64,000 nucleotides of DNA from Escarpia spicata. Its lineage: Eukaryota > Annelida > Polychaeta > Sabellida > Siboglinidae. Shown piece by piece: positions 21,010 to 34,300 of this stretch. Under the pieces are notes generated by a model. The model was not told where the DNA came from. It was given only the letters and a program-made list of their open reading frames with translations, and made no database searches. The stretch covers positions 19,861,626 through 19,925,625 of the forward strand of contig OZ023214.1 of the NCBI GenBank assembly GCA_963995525.1, given 5' to 3'. A program made the position numbers and the translations under genes. The stretch's first letter is position 1. The number at the start of each line of letters is the position of its first letter.

Positions 21010-23461
21010 AACAAGACAATATTTAACAAGATTGCCACCCAGAGAATTGACTCTAGGTAGCAGGTGGACAAGGAAGCCCTTGGCTTATCGAGAGTCCGAC
21101 CTTTTTATCTATGTGTATCCCGCCCTTGTCGATTTTATTTTTAAACATATTCACGCTACTAGCACCCACACAATCAGCAGGTAATCTGTTCCATTCATTT
21201 ACAGTCCTTTGTGAAAATGAAAACTTTCTTATATCCAATCTACTCTGCTCCTTTGCTAATGCAAGATCATGTCCTCTAGTCCTTCTATCTTTCTTAACTG
21301 AGAAAAACATATTTCTATCAATATTTTCATAACCCTTCAATATTTTAAACACTTCTATCTGATCTCCTCTCAATCTCCTGGTCTCTAGTGTTGTTAAACC
21401 GCATTTTTTAGGCGTATTTCATAACTAAGATCCCTCAGATTTTGTATCATTTTAGTTGCTCTCCTCTGCACTCTTTTTAGCATATCTATGTCCTTCCTGC
21501 GATATGGCCTCCACGCTTGAATACAATATTCTAAATGAGGCCTAAATATTGTTTTGTACAGCGGTATTATTAGCTCTTTTTCCTTATACGTTATGTTTCG
21601 CCTAATTAATCCAAGGATTTGATTTCCCTTTGAAGCTGCAATTCCGCACTGCTCTGAAATCTTCATATCAGCACTAACGGTTAACCCTAAGTCCTTTTCT
21701 TTTACAGTAGTACTTAGTACAGTACCCCCCATTGTATATTCTACCTCTTCATTCCCATGTCCTATGTGGAGGCATTTACATTTCCCAAAATTGGACATCA
21801 TTTGCCACTTTTCAGACCATTTGATCAACCTGTCAAGATCATCTTGTAAATGCTGTCTATCTCCATCACTTTTAATCCTTCTAAACACTTTTGTATCATC
21901 CGCAAATTTCAACACCTTGCTTGTTATTTCATCATCCAAATCGTTGATGTATATTAAGAATAATATAGGACCTAATACTGATCCCTGTGGTACCCCACTC
22001 AATACCGATGTCCAGTTTGAAGCCTCCCCATCAACTACTACACGTTGTCTTCTGTCAATCAGCCATTGTTCTATCCAGTTTATTATACCATTTCCTATGC
22101 CATGGGCCTTTAGTTTAAGCAGTAATCTTTGATGTGGTACTTTTTCAAAAGCTTTTTGAAAATCTAAGTAGACGATATCTACTGGTGATCCCTCATCTAC
22201 CCACTTAGTGATGTCTTCCAAAAAACATAACATATTTGTTAAGCATGACCTCGCTTTGTTGAGATGGGTTTATCAAGTTTTGTTTAACAAGAAAATCCAC
22301 CATGTGATCTCTAATTAGTCTTTCTAATAATTTACAAATCACTGATGTTAAACTCACTGGTCTATAGTTCTCTGACTTGTTTCTCGAACCTTTTTTGAAT
22401 AACGGTATAATGTTTGCTTCTTTCCATTCTAAAGGAACCACTCCCTCTTCTAATGACAAGTTGAAAACTGTTGCTAGTGGTATGCTAATTTGTTCTACAA
22501 TTTCCAATAGTAGTTTGGGTGGAATACCATCCACTCCAGGTGATTTATTATCCTTCATAGCCCTTATTTTCTTAGCTACCATTTCCGGGGTTACAATTAA
22601 TTGTCCTAAATAGTCTGAATCTGCCCCCTTGAACTTAGCCTCTGGTATTGGCAGTGAACTAATATCTTCCCTGGTAAACACTGAACTAAAGTACTCATTC
22701 AGGTCTTCTGCCATTATGAAACTCTCTGATATTATATTTCCAGCACTATCTTCTAGAGGACCGACCTTATCTTGAATTTTCTGTTTGCTTCGAACATACG
22801 CATAACAACTCTTGCTGTCATGTTTTATATTACTAGCTAATTGTTGTTCATAGCTTCTCTTTGAATTTCTAATTTCAGCTGTAGCTTGGTTAAGTGCTTC
22901 TTTATAATTGTTGTAGTCTTCATCATTTCCAGTACATCTATATGACTTCCACATCATTTGTTTATACTTAATTTTTCTAATGGCTTCTTTCGATAAGTGT
23001 TTCTTTTTGGACCGTTTTCCTTGTTTTTTGAAGGGTACAAATTTATCGATTATGCACTTAATTTCACTCTTTAATATATTCCAGCATTCTGTTGCCGTCT
23101 TATTTTTTAGTGTCTTATTCCAGTCTATCTTTGCTAAATATTTCCTCATGTCCTTATATCTTCCTTTGTGGAAATTTCTCCTATACTGCTTTTTGTTATT
23201 CCTTTCTGATTTTACTTTGATGGTAAAATGTATCTGGTTGTGATCGTTACTCCCCAGTGGCTCACATATCTTGACATTGTCAACTAATTCATTCTGTGAG
23301 GACAAAACTATGTCTAACACATTCTCACCCCTGGTTGGTTCTAGCACATGTTGAGAAAGGAATGTATCTTGAACTAAAACTAAAAACTTGTGGTCCTCTC
23401 TCCCCATACTCTGTAGAGATTTCCATTGTATATGCCCATGGTTAAAATCCCCCATAATTTT
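21010..23461 (-). mobile_element. CR1-like LINE, 5'-truncated
   Basis: On the minus strand, the end of an endonuclease domain (GDFNHGHIQW, LDIVLSSQNE, SNDHNQIHF) leads into a CR1/Rex-type reverse transcriptase: MKDNKSPGVDGIPP, NYRPVSLTS, YLDFQKAFEKVPHQR, GVPQGSVLGPILF and the FADDTK active site. ORF pieces are 22205-23461 and 21394-22233, joined by a frame break near 22225. The 3' UTR ends near 21010. The paralogous locus at 57100-57130 is the empty site. A second copy lies at about 37770-42060. Confidence 0.9.
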
Positions 23462-24344
23462 CTCGCACTTCCCCGGCGCGATTAAACAACCTATTTCTGA
23501 TGTGTAGGAAACAACCTCCATTTAAAAATACACAATCAGTTCACTATGGACGAGAAATATGAGGGAGAATATCCGATGTTGATTGGTTATTATAATAGAC
23601 TTTTAGAAAATTAAGATTTGCGTACGACATCATTGTGTCAGTAGACCCTATATTTTCAAAGAAATAACTATACGTTAATTAGAGTATACTGAAGCACTTA
23701 AAAAACTGACTTACGTTAAACGTAATACTTACGTTAAACGTAATTACAGCAAGCCTTGCCGGACAGTTAAGAAACAATATGTATACGTCAGGCTACGTGA
23801 CGAGTTACCAAAGAAATGTAATAGGATTAATTTGCTGTGGTGTAGAACAGTGTGGGACAAAGCGCACCCCAGGGCAAAGCGAAGTTGATTATCAGGTCGT
23901 ATCATGTATCATGTACGAAACATTATGGGAGAATCTCCGATGTTGATTATATGTTACTATTATAGAGGACTGCACCAGGAGAGACATGAGAAGATCAGGG
24001 GACGATGAAAGATGGAGAGGGGCTATGGAGAGACTACCTGACGCCGTGCCGTACGACAATGATGTCAAAAGTAGGGTGTGTATGCAGCGTCCTCGACACC
24101 TATTACATAATTCCGCCGCCAATTAATAAATTACCTGTTTAAGCTTTCTTATCCACTTCAACTCCATTGCGAATTATACGTTAATACTTTTCAAACTGCT
24201 TATCGGTTTCAAGACTGAACAACCTTTTTATCTTGATGCGTCTCTGTACTTGGTTTCCGACAATTTAAACACAACAGAATTATCTTACAATAATAGTTAA
24301 AACAACAAAAGCAACAACATTATCATTATTATAAATTTTATTAC

Positions 24345-25225
24345 AGTTCCTCCGACATCAGAGTCAGCCAGCCAAGGAATTAATTCGTACAGATACTGCA
24401 GCACCGGAGAATAAAGTTAGCCATCGTTTGGAAGTAGGAAAGAAGAACTCTCCCTCCCTCCCTCCCTCCTTCCCTCTCTCCCTCCCTCCCTCCCTCCCTC
24501 CATCTCTCCCTCCCTACCTCCCTCCCTCCCTCCCTGCCTGCCTCCCTCCCTCCTCCTCCTTCCGTCGATCCCTCCCTCCCTCCATCCTTCCTTCGATCCC
24601 TCCCACCCTCCATCCCACTATACCTTCCTCCATCCCTCCATCCACGCCCTCCCTCCCTCCTTCCTCCCTCCGTCCCTCCATCCATACCTCCCCTCCCTCC
24701 CTCCCTCCCTCCCTCCGTCTCTCCCTCCCTCCCTCCCTCCCTCTCTCCCTCCCTGCCTCCCTGCCTCCCTGCCTCCCTCCCTCCCTCCCTCCCTTGTCCT
24801 CCTTCCGTCGATCCCTCCCTCCCTCCATCCTTCCTTCGATCCCTCCCACCCTCCATCTTATGCTAAACGTAACAACACGCCACCCAAAGAAATGTAGTAG
24901 GATTAATTTGCTGTGGTGTAGAGCAGTGTGGGGGAAAGCGCCCCCCAGGGCAAAGCGAAGTTGATTATCAGTATAATGGTCGTATCATGTATCATGTACG
25001 AAGCATTCTGGGAGAATCTCCGATGTTGATTATATGTTACTATTATAGAGGACTGCATGAGGAGACACATGAGAAGATCCCGTCCCTCCCTCCCTCTCAC
25101 CCTCCCTCATTACAGTTCCTCCGACATCAGAGTCAACCAGCCAAGGAATTAATTCGTACAGATACTGCAGCACCGGAGAATAAAGTTAGCCATCGTTTGG
25201 AAGTAGGAAAGAAGAACTCTCCCTC
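24345..25225. repeat. local tandem duplication around CCCT arrays
   Basis: The unit CAGTTCCTCCGACATCAGAG ... GGAAAGAAGAACTCTCCC occurs at about 24345-24460 and again at about 25110-25225. The segment before it (AAAGAAATGTA ... GAGGACTGCA) occurs at 23812-23972 and 24890-25058. Copy beta has only one version of each. Confidence 0.85.
24451..24850. repeat. (CCCT)n array
   Basis: About 400 bases of strongly strand-asymmetric CCCT/CCTT units. A further array is at 25220-25460, and the beta counterpart is at 59168-59300. The very long Ser/Pro and Gly/Glu/Arg frames over it are artefacts. From 25461 to 26043 there is no gene; the sequence is shared with copy beta (59310-59890). Confidence 0.95.
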
Positions 25226-26043
25226 CCTTCCTCCCTCCCTCCCTCCCCCTCTCCATCCCGCCCTGCTTCCCTCCCTCCATCCCCTTCCACTCCTTCCTTC
25301 GATCCCTCCCTCCCTCCTTCCTTCGATCCCTCCCTCCATCCATCCATCCTTCATTCTACCCCCCCTCCTTCCATCCCTCTCTTCCTTCCTATCCTCCCTC
25401 CATCAATCCCTTCCCTCCCATACCTCCCTCCCTCCGTCCCTCCCTCCCTCCCTCCAAATATTCTCGTTATGATACAGCTAATACATGACCTAACCATTTT
25501 TCTAAAAACAACCTTAATACCAAAACAGTTGTGAAATAACTATATGCACATCCATTCAACACATATGTACGTCACTACATGGTCAGTATGCCTACATATT
25601 CAGGTGGTGTATATAATAAATGCTACACTGCATAGATACTCGGCCCCAAGCTCCAATCGTAACAAACGTTGTCACTGTCACAACTGTATCGACCAATCCC
25701 ACACTCGCCTGGCATGATAGTAGATTGCATTCGAACAACGCTACATGAAAACAAATCAACACAACCTTAATACCAAAACACTTGGGAAAGATTTATAGAC
25801 ATTCATCCACTGACCCATCCCAAACCTTCGATTGCAATCGAAAACGAGACTACTTGGAATACAAATCAACAAGAATGTCAAAGGATAAGGGCAAATCAGA
25901 CTGTTGGAGTGGGTCGCTGTATAGACTATAATTCATTATGGAAATATCCTACGATGATATACGTTGAATTGTGTGTGAATTATGACTGACCAACAAGAAT
26001 GTCACAGGAAAGGCTACAACAGTAAGAGAGGCAGCGACACGGT

Positions 26044-26180
26044 CTACGCGGCACCCTTCTGTTTGCGTGCGTATCTGGCAGCCAACGGTTCTGCAAGGTT
26101 GATGATCGCAGCGACCATCGCTGCCGTGCCAATAGCTAAGAACGACTGCTTCCAGTCTCCCGTGATGTCTCGCAAGATTC
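26044..26180 (-). CDS. SLC16 alpha exon 6 (last)
   Basis: Reads ILRDITGDWKQSFLAIG then AAMVAAIINLAEPLAARYA and ends KQKGAA-stop (stop at 26044-26046). Acceptor TTTTCAG. Identical over all 137 bases to 59891-60027 by eye. Confidence 0.87.
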
Positions 26181-28242
26181 CTGAAAATAAATCAGTTACC
26201 ACAACATGAAAGGATCACATGTTTTAAAGAACAGAACAATATAAGTTTTTTTTCCATTCTGCCAAGGAAAATATAAAATGTTGTAGCAAGTGTCATGAAA
26301 TTAACAACCGCCGAATGTGAGTTATTCTACCACAGTGTTAACTGTGCATAAAACTTTATCGCTGCTTAATATATATATATATATATATGTGTATATATGT
26401 TAACGTGTCATTGTTTACCGGATATTTAGTATTCCTATATTTCATAGGTCTTTAACTTACCTGTGAGGACAGTAAAACCCAAACCTGACATCGCTTCGGT
26501 GCTGTAAACGTAGCAAACATTATTGTTAATAAAACGCTGTTCAAATCATTGTTGCAAATAAAACTGGATTTTGTAAAGCAGTTCTTCATATAAATATTGC
26601 TTTGGGAACTTCAGCGATAGAGTAATATAATGAACAACAAAGTTTGTTCTAGATTTTGATATGGACTATGTCCAAGTGCAACATGTGAAGTTGTCTTTGT
26701 GTAGCTAAAATATAAAAGTATAAAAAACATTCATACGCACACACCCGCACACACCAGCACACACATACACACACACTTTCTCTCTCTCTTCTCCCCCCCC
26801 CCCCCCCCCCCCTCTCTCTCCAAGTTCCAATGAAATAGGCCCGCTGGATCCGCCTATGAAACACATTTCTCTTAGCATCACAAGTAGACACGGAAGACCA
26901 ACCTGTACATTACGCCGCATGTGATTGGCATGTTGACAAGTCCTAGCTCCTCGGCAAGAAGAACTGGCGCCAACACAGAGGCCGCGCCAACACAGATGCT
27001 ACACAACGAGGCGAGGCCAGCCAGACCCACGTAGTGTGTGGCGAGCGGCAGGAGACAGAGAACGACGCCATTGACGAGCGTCGCAGCCTGGTAGATGTGC
27101 TTCTTCTTCACAAAGTTGAAGTCCGCAAACCAGCCGATTAAGATGGACGAAACCCCACTGCAAATCCCCATCACGGATAGCAGGAAGGCCGCTTTATATT
27201 TCGAAATACCCATATCGGTAGCATGCGGGTGAACTATAATAGTGCAGCTTTCGAGGGTGCTGTCTGAAATAGGCAGTGTCAATGCGTAGATATACAGGAG
27301 CGGATTCTTCAATACGTTCCATTGAAGAGGGGCTTTCTGTGATTGAGCACCATCGGTTGTGGTCGTTATTTCGTTTGAGGGGTGCGGTTTACCTACTGAA
27401 AGAGAGTCATATTCTGCATTCTCTAATGTTGTCGTATCTACAACTGTCATTTCTATTGTATCAGCGGTTGGTACACTAGTTTTCCCTGCTACAGTGTTTT
27501 TGGAATCCGGTGTGGTTGTAGTATTGTCTCTTCCGCCGCCACTAACCGACTCGTCTCTGGAGACACGTACAGTATCACTAATAGGAACGCGATTCGTCCT
27601 GTTTCTAACGTCTGTTGCGCTGTCATTCACTTCTGCAAATTTGGGGAAGCTGACACACATCGTAGGTTTTTGACATGTGAGGGACAGTTCTTCTTTCCTA
27701 GGTATAATATCCGATGCTAACTCTACAGGGCATATTTCTTGTGATTCGTGTATGTGCGGTAGTTTTTGACGAGTTATCTTTTGCCTCAACAGGTATCTGC
27801 TTAAAAAGAAATCTGGTTGCCGATAGAGCACTGCAGCAACGCTCACATGAAACATTATTCCTCCTATGATCATGAACGTGCCTTGTAATCCGTAGAAGTC
27901 CAGGCAATATTGGATGAGAGGCGGAAAACAGAAAGATCCGATAGAAGCACAAGTGCCAGCTATTCCGTTAGCAAGACCTCTTCGCTTTTCGAAATATGTG
28001 GCAATAACAATGACGCTTGGTCCATAGCTACAGCCCGCCCCAATACCTGCAAAACACGCATAGATAGAATTTTATTTTATAGTAAACATGCGCGTATTCA
28101 AAAACACTTTGATAACTCACTTGGAACAAACATGCAGCTTCGGGCTATACATTGTTAAATGTACTGCTTCGATGGGGTAATTTCGATTTTGTACTTGATA
28201 GTGAATGGGCGTGCGTATGCACGTGGGCGTGTGTGCGGGCAA

Positions 28243-28300
<58 letters not shown>

Positions 28301-31300
28301 TGCATCGTAATACTAACGATTGAATCAAAAGTTTAATTACAAATGCCAGGAAGAAAAATATATTCATAGGCGTTCGTGCAAATAGGTTGCTGACGACCCT
28401 CTACAATAGAACCACATATATATGGACAACGAATACGTAACCAACAACGTACCTACTAGAACTCCATAAGTGAAGTACATCATCCAAATTTTCTGGACAA
28501 AGGCGGTCAATAGATAGCCAATGTTGATGAACAGACCTCCGATGATGACAACTGTTCTTGGTCCAATTTTATTGCTCAGGATGTTGGCCGGGGTCACTGG
28601 ACAACGAGGAAAGTGATATAACAACACACCAAACATATTGAAGTCTCCATTATCTAGGTCGTAGTATGAAACAGATTGTGGATATCTGGTTTTTATATTC
28701 ATAGGCGTCAGATCCGGGGGTTATATTTTTGACATAGGGGAGGGAGATAGGATTCGTTCCCAATATTTAGAGCCTGGTGGTGTTTTGGCGATCCTCAAGG
28801 AGGGTGTAAATAGAGGTTTTGGTGAGACTGAAGGTGGTGGGTTTTTGCGAGCCTCGGGGGGCGGAGAGGGTGTAAACCGAGGTTTGTGAGAGCGTGAAGG
28901 TTGTTTTGACGAGCCTCAACCCCCAATATCCACCATGGTCCGATGCCAGTGATGTGTATGTATGTATGAGACTGAACTTTTGTAGGCGCAGGTTTTGCAT
29001 TTTTAAGATGTCACCCGGGTTGCTCCTGAGGGATGTAGATATTTGGTGCAAACGGGGTTACCCATCTTTGCCTTTTGCTGATCGTGACTGCTAGCAGAGT
29101 GTGCTTGGGCTAATTCCGGTGGGGCGCCATGATGTAGCCAGTATGTCGCGGTCTACATGCATCACAATCACGATTTTACGCGTGACTTCCGTCAAGCTAT
29201 ACATTTGCCACCAATCCTGATAACGGTTATACACGTGAATTACATTACTGTTGCTGCATGAATTATCCTAAATCAAATATTCCCGCAGGTTGTTACTTTA
29301 AAAACTTTCCTTTATGTTTTTGTCATAAAGAAAAACTTGTGTGGCAAGAATTTCAACAAAATATACGACGGAATGCGCGACCACACCACGTATTCGGCAT
29401 CCATTTTTGATGGCTTGACGGTGTTTTTGCTAGGCAACAGATCACGTGATGGATAGGTCAATCCATTGACTACGTATAAACGTGAGTTATATTGTGTTAT
29501 CTGATGATTGTAATTTTTTAAATAAGTATAAAACAGTTTGTTATTTCAGGAAATATATCACCACTGAAGCTCACCAAAACCTTCGAGTGGCGTAATGAAA
29601 CATGTGCATCGGAGTTTATTATTTTATCGCGGGCAAATGGTTCAAAATACGAAGATCTTACTCAACGCAATTTGACGGGTAGTAGTATACCTTCAACATG
29701 CGTACTGGAGTAGTAACAACAAAATAATATATCAACAAATTTTTAAGAATAGAAGAACAAACATATTACACATATAAATTGTCGGTAATGTTATTGGTTT
29801 ACCTATAAATAACGCCACGGATGACATAATAGCGGGAATCCACGCTACATCAGTAGCTGTAGCGTTGAATCTCTCCTGGACCATCTTGAAGTACACGCCA
29901 AATGAATAGACGCATCCGCCTAAGACGAGGAAGTGGACCATTGCAGCGCCTGCGACAAACGATTGTGATGGATAGTCACCTTTTTATAGATATATATATA
30001 AACTAAACGTGGATACACAGCGTTTCCGTACAGAATAAAAGGAGGTATACTCAGAAGCAGGTAGCTAAAAAAATGTCATGAGCATGATGCTAGAATAACT
30101 CGACCAGGCAACATGAGACAGGCGAGAATGGAGGAGACTGTGCTGGAGATTCGCCAAAAAGTTGGACCCGACTTGACGGCACAAGGTGATAAGGTGATGT
30201 ATTCTCGATGTCAACTACGGGCTAATGCACACATGAGAATAGTATAAAATTGATGTGCATAACAGAGAGTCTTTGGCAAAAACGAACTAAGTTTTATGGG
30301 TGTCTACAAGCCAGTGTTGTTCCTTATTGTCGCTACAAATCAAATAATACAATTTATAAATTCGATGAAAAAAAATTGGAACAAAAAATCTATGCAAGAA
30401 AATTGCAATATTTTTTCACCAAATTGCACCATTTTAAGTATTCCAACGTTCATATACTATGGCGGCTGCTTTCGGTGACGACACTGCTTTTCGATGCGTC
30501 ATGTTGACACGCTTCACAAAAGGCACTGAATCAGACGTCGCAAGATTGGTCGTAGTCGCTCCGTGTAAGTCGTGCGGGCTAGACCCAATACCTACCTGGC
30601 TCCTTAAACTATGCTCGTTAGAACTGGAACCCATGATTACTTCGATAATAAACACTTCCCTCGAAAGTACAATTGTACCTGATGTATTCAAGCATGCGGT
30701 CGTTTGACCAGTCCTGAAAAAAGTGACACTTGACGAACATGCTTTATGCAATTACCGTCCGGTCTCGGACTTGCCGATTTTATGAAAACTTATTGAAAAA
30801 GTGATTGCAAAACAACTCAACAATTACCTTGATACTAACACTCGACGAATGACATCGCCGCGGCGCTGGATAGAAAGTGCAAGACTATTCTTGTGGTGCG
30901 AGATTTGTCCAGCGCATTCGACACAATTAATCATGATACAGGCTGATTGTGTTTTGAAATGTGGTGTCCCACAAGGATCTGTGCTTGGTGCTATATTATA
31001 CTGGACATACACAAGGCCTATCGGCAACATCGTTGCACGACACGGCATGCAAAACCATTGTTATGCGGATAGAAAGCAAATTTACATGACAGTGGAGCAC
31101 GATCAACCACACTTGACAATGGTCTTACTATGGAAGCACAGGTTGCACAGATAGCAAAATCGTGCTACCACCAGATTCGCAACATTGGACAAATTCCGCT
31201 AAGTATCACTGATGATGCGTGCAAAACCCTGGTGCACGCGCTCGTGACATCACGCCTCGACAGAGCTTCTAAGTTGAATGAACGCAATATATGGAGATCT

Positions 31301-34300
31301 CCCTATATTATCAAAACACAATAGGGAGATTTTACCGGTAATTTAAAAAAGGGAACGTTTATTTAAAGCCACTTAAACTGAAACACAGACACACCTGTCA
31401 AAGCTTATACTCAGTGAGATAAAGCAACAGAACCAAACATTGTTTACTACGTACCAGAAACGGTAAATTGTTATACAACAGCGTGAGCCATCAAATAACT
31501 GTTAAACGATGTTGATCTTCCTCGTGGTCTCTCGTCAGAGACGGGAAGTCCCATTATTTTAGGGGAGACCACCAATTCCCTCCTCTCTTTTTTTTTAAGT
31601 CCGAACGTTGGAGGACTTAGAGTCGCAGTTTACTGGGAGGCAAATAGGATTTGTGCAGGGGAGAGGCCACCTGCACGAGGAGTATTGCGGTATTCTAGAA
31701 GTCCTCGCTGAACATTCTCATCGTCCAGATCTTCATTCACGGTTGTTGTCGCAATTAGTTTTTTCACTGTTTTCACCGCAGCCTCGGCATGTCCATTAGA
31801 TTGGTGGTAATGTGGTGTGGATGGTGCGGGACGAACGCCCCAGCCTTTTAAGAACTGGTTAAACTCACGAGACGCGAACTGAGGACCACCATCAGATCCA
31901 AATCGCACTGGGACTCCAAGCTCCACGAATGTACGTCGACATGCATAGATGGTGTAGCGGGATGTAGTCTTAGCCTTTCGGAAATGGAAGACCACAGGCC
32001 ATCCTGAGAGTCGATCTACATAGACGAGATCATCTCATACGGCGTAGTGGAAGAAGTCTGCTGACACATCTTCAAACACCCTGTTTGGTAGAGGTTCTGA
32101 TCTCAGTGGTTCGCGTTGCTGAGAAGGTCGGAGTTTTTGGCATTTATTGCAACTTGCCACTGTCGTAGTGATATCGATATTAATGCCAGGCCAGAACTGG
32201 TTTTGTTTCGCCCTGCGTTTCGTTCTATCGGTCCCTTGGTGCGAGTCATGAAGATGCGCTAAGACTTCACGTCGAGCTAACTTGGGCACGACAATACGAG
32301 GTCCATACAGGACTATCCCGTCGTCCACTGACAGCTCGTTTCTGAAGTTCCAGAATGGTAAGACACTAGCGTTTGCTTTGTCTCTTGAAGACGGGAAACC
32401 ATTCTGGACGTTGTCAATGAGAGCTTTGTACTTTTCGTCTTGCATAGCGACTGTTCTAAGTCGATCTAGTATCGGGTCACATAGGTGATCTTGCTGATCA
32501 TCTTGGTCGTCTTCATGTACCATTCTGGATGCATTGATGGTTACCGCGTGGACGTGGTGTTCTACTTCTTCTTCTGCTTCTTGATCCTCCTCTGATGGAT
32601 CCGACACAGATGCACGTGACAAAGCATCTGGGATGCAATGGTCTTTGCCCTTTGTCCAGCGTTTCGTGAACGAGAAGAGTGATGTTTTTTCTTTGAGACA
32701 TTGAAGAAGCGTGTTGGTGATATCATCAAGGCGATGGCGATCGAGAATTGTCACCAATGGTTTGTGATCGACGACCAACTCAAAATATGAGAGTCTTCAT
32801 TGCCCAGGTGGATGCCAGTAGCTCTAATTCCACCATCGCATAACGACTTTCCGTGTCTGTAAGAAAGCGTGATCCGCACTGAATCACTCGCCATTTGTCT
32901 GCGTGTTGCTGCAAAAGAGCATAGCCCAGACCTTTGCGTCGCGATGCATCTGTGTGTAGCGCCGTTGGTTTTGATGGATCAAAGTGTGTCAGTGTAGGAG
33001 CAGTTACCAACGCTTTCTTGGTGGCTTGAATGGCTTTGCTGTGTGTTTCAGTCCATCGAAACTCGTTCTTGCTCTTCAGTAGCTCATGCAATGGATCAGC
33101 AATTGGGCTGACCGCTGTCGTGAAGTCACCAAGCTGGTTGAGAAGGCCCATAAAAGATCGTAGTTCTGTCAAGCAGGTTGGTGTAGGGAATTCGGCGATT
33201 GCTTTAAGCTTTTCCAGACCTGTGCTGACGCCTTCTACGTTGATTTTGAAGCCAACGTAATTCACCTCATTTTCCGCGAACTTGAACTTGTCGGGGTTCA
33301 GTCTGATGCTATGCTCCCGACAATGGAGCAACACTGAGCGAACTCTTTCGATGTGTTGCTCAAAGTTTTCATCATGTACAACGACGTCATCCATGACCTT
33401 TTCGACGTTGTTTAAGCCGGCGATCGCTATGTCGCCGCGTCTGCAGTATTCATCGCCGGTTGAGGACAGTCCCATGGGGCTTCTCAAGAAGAGATAAAGT
33501 CGTCAGTTCTTGGCATTCGGGATAGAGTGGTATCTGCCAGTACCTTTGTTTTGTGTCTAACGTCGTGAAGTATCTTTACCCTGGTTTAATGTTGGAGACT
33601 GCTTCTTTCGGTGTCTTCATATGATGCATTGGTCGAAGAACGGATTTGTTGAGACGTGTGAGGTCCACACAAAGATGTATACCCCCTCGTGGTTTTGGCA
33701 CTACCACGAGCGGATGAAACCATCTGGTGGGAACGTCTCCAGATGACTTGATAATGCCTTGTCTTGAAATCTGGTCGAGATTTGCTTTGACTTCATCCCG
33801 CCATGCGAAAGGAATGGGGCGAGTGGCAGATATTGCAAAAGTCTCAACGTTCTCGTTCAAGTGGATTTTCATTGATTCACCCAACATTGTCTTCAGTTGG
33901 TCACCTGTGTCGAACACGTCTTTGAATTCTTCAAGTAACATACCAAGCCAGCAGAAGTCCTTTTTGCTCTTTGCAGATAAGAACCGTCTCTTTTGTATAT
34001 TTGTCTGCTGCATGGATGTGGAGGTCTACTGTGCCAATACATTCGAATGATGTACCATTGGCAGCAACGATTGTGTTTTCGGGCGGGGGACATGTATTTC
34101 CGATGTCTAATCCTATTTGTTTTAGGATATCAAGCACTGCAACATTGGCTTCGGCCCCCTGTATCTGGTGTTGCCTGTGCTGTTGTGATGAAGCTATCAT
34201 CAGCATTATGATGAAGTTGTACCTTAATGCGCGGGGCGCGACAGTGTTTTTTCTTTCCCAGAATGTCCAGTATGCGAATCTGACTCATTGCGGTCGATCG

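Larger units (their letters stand above)
20437..29037. repeat. large segmental duplication, copy alpha
   Basis: Matches 56547-63200 (copy beta) in the same order and orientation, apart from copy-specific insertions and deletions. It includes SLC16 exons 3-6 and their introns. The shared part may begin earlier, in the foldback element (18829 and 55955). Direct orientation with about 34 kb spacing at the transporter. Confidence 0.9.

Noticed and set aside
24380..25472. Gly/Glu/Arg- and Ser/Pro-rich open frames
   Set aside because: Products of CCCT arrays, open in several frames on both strands.
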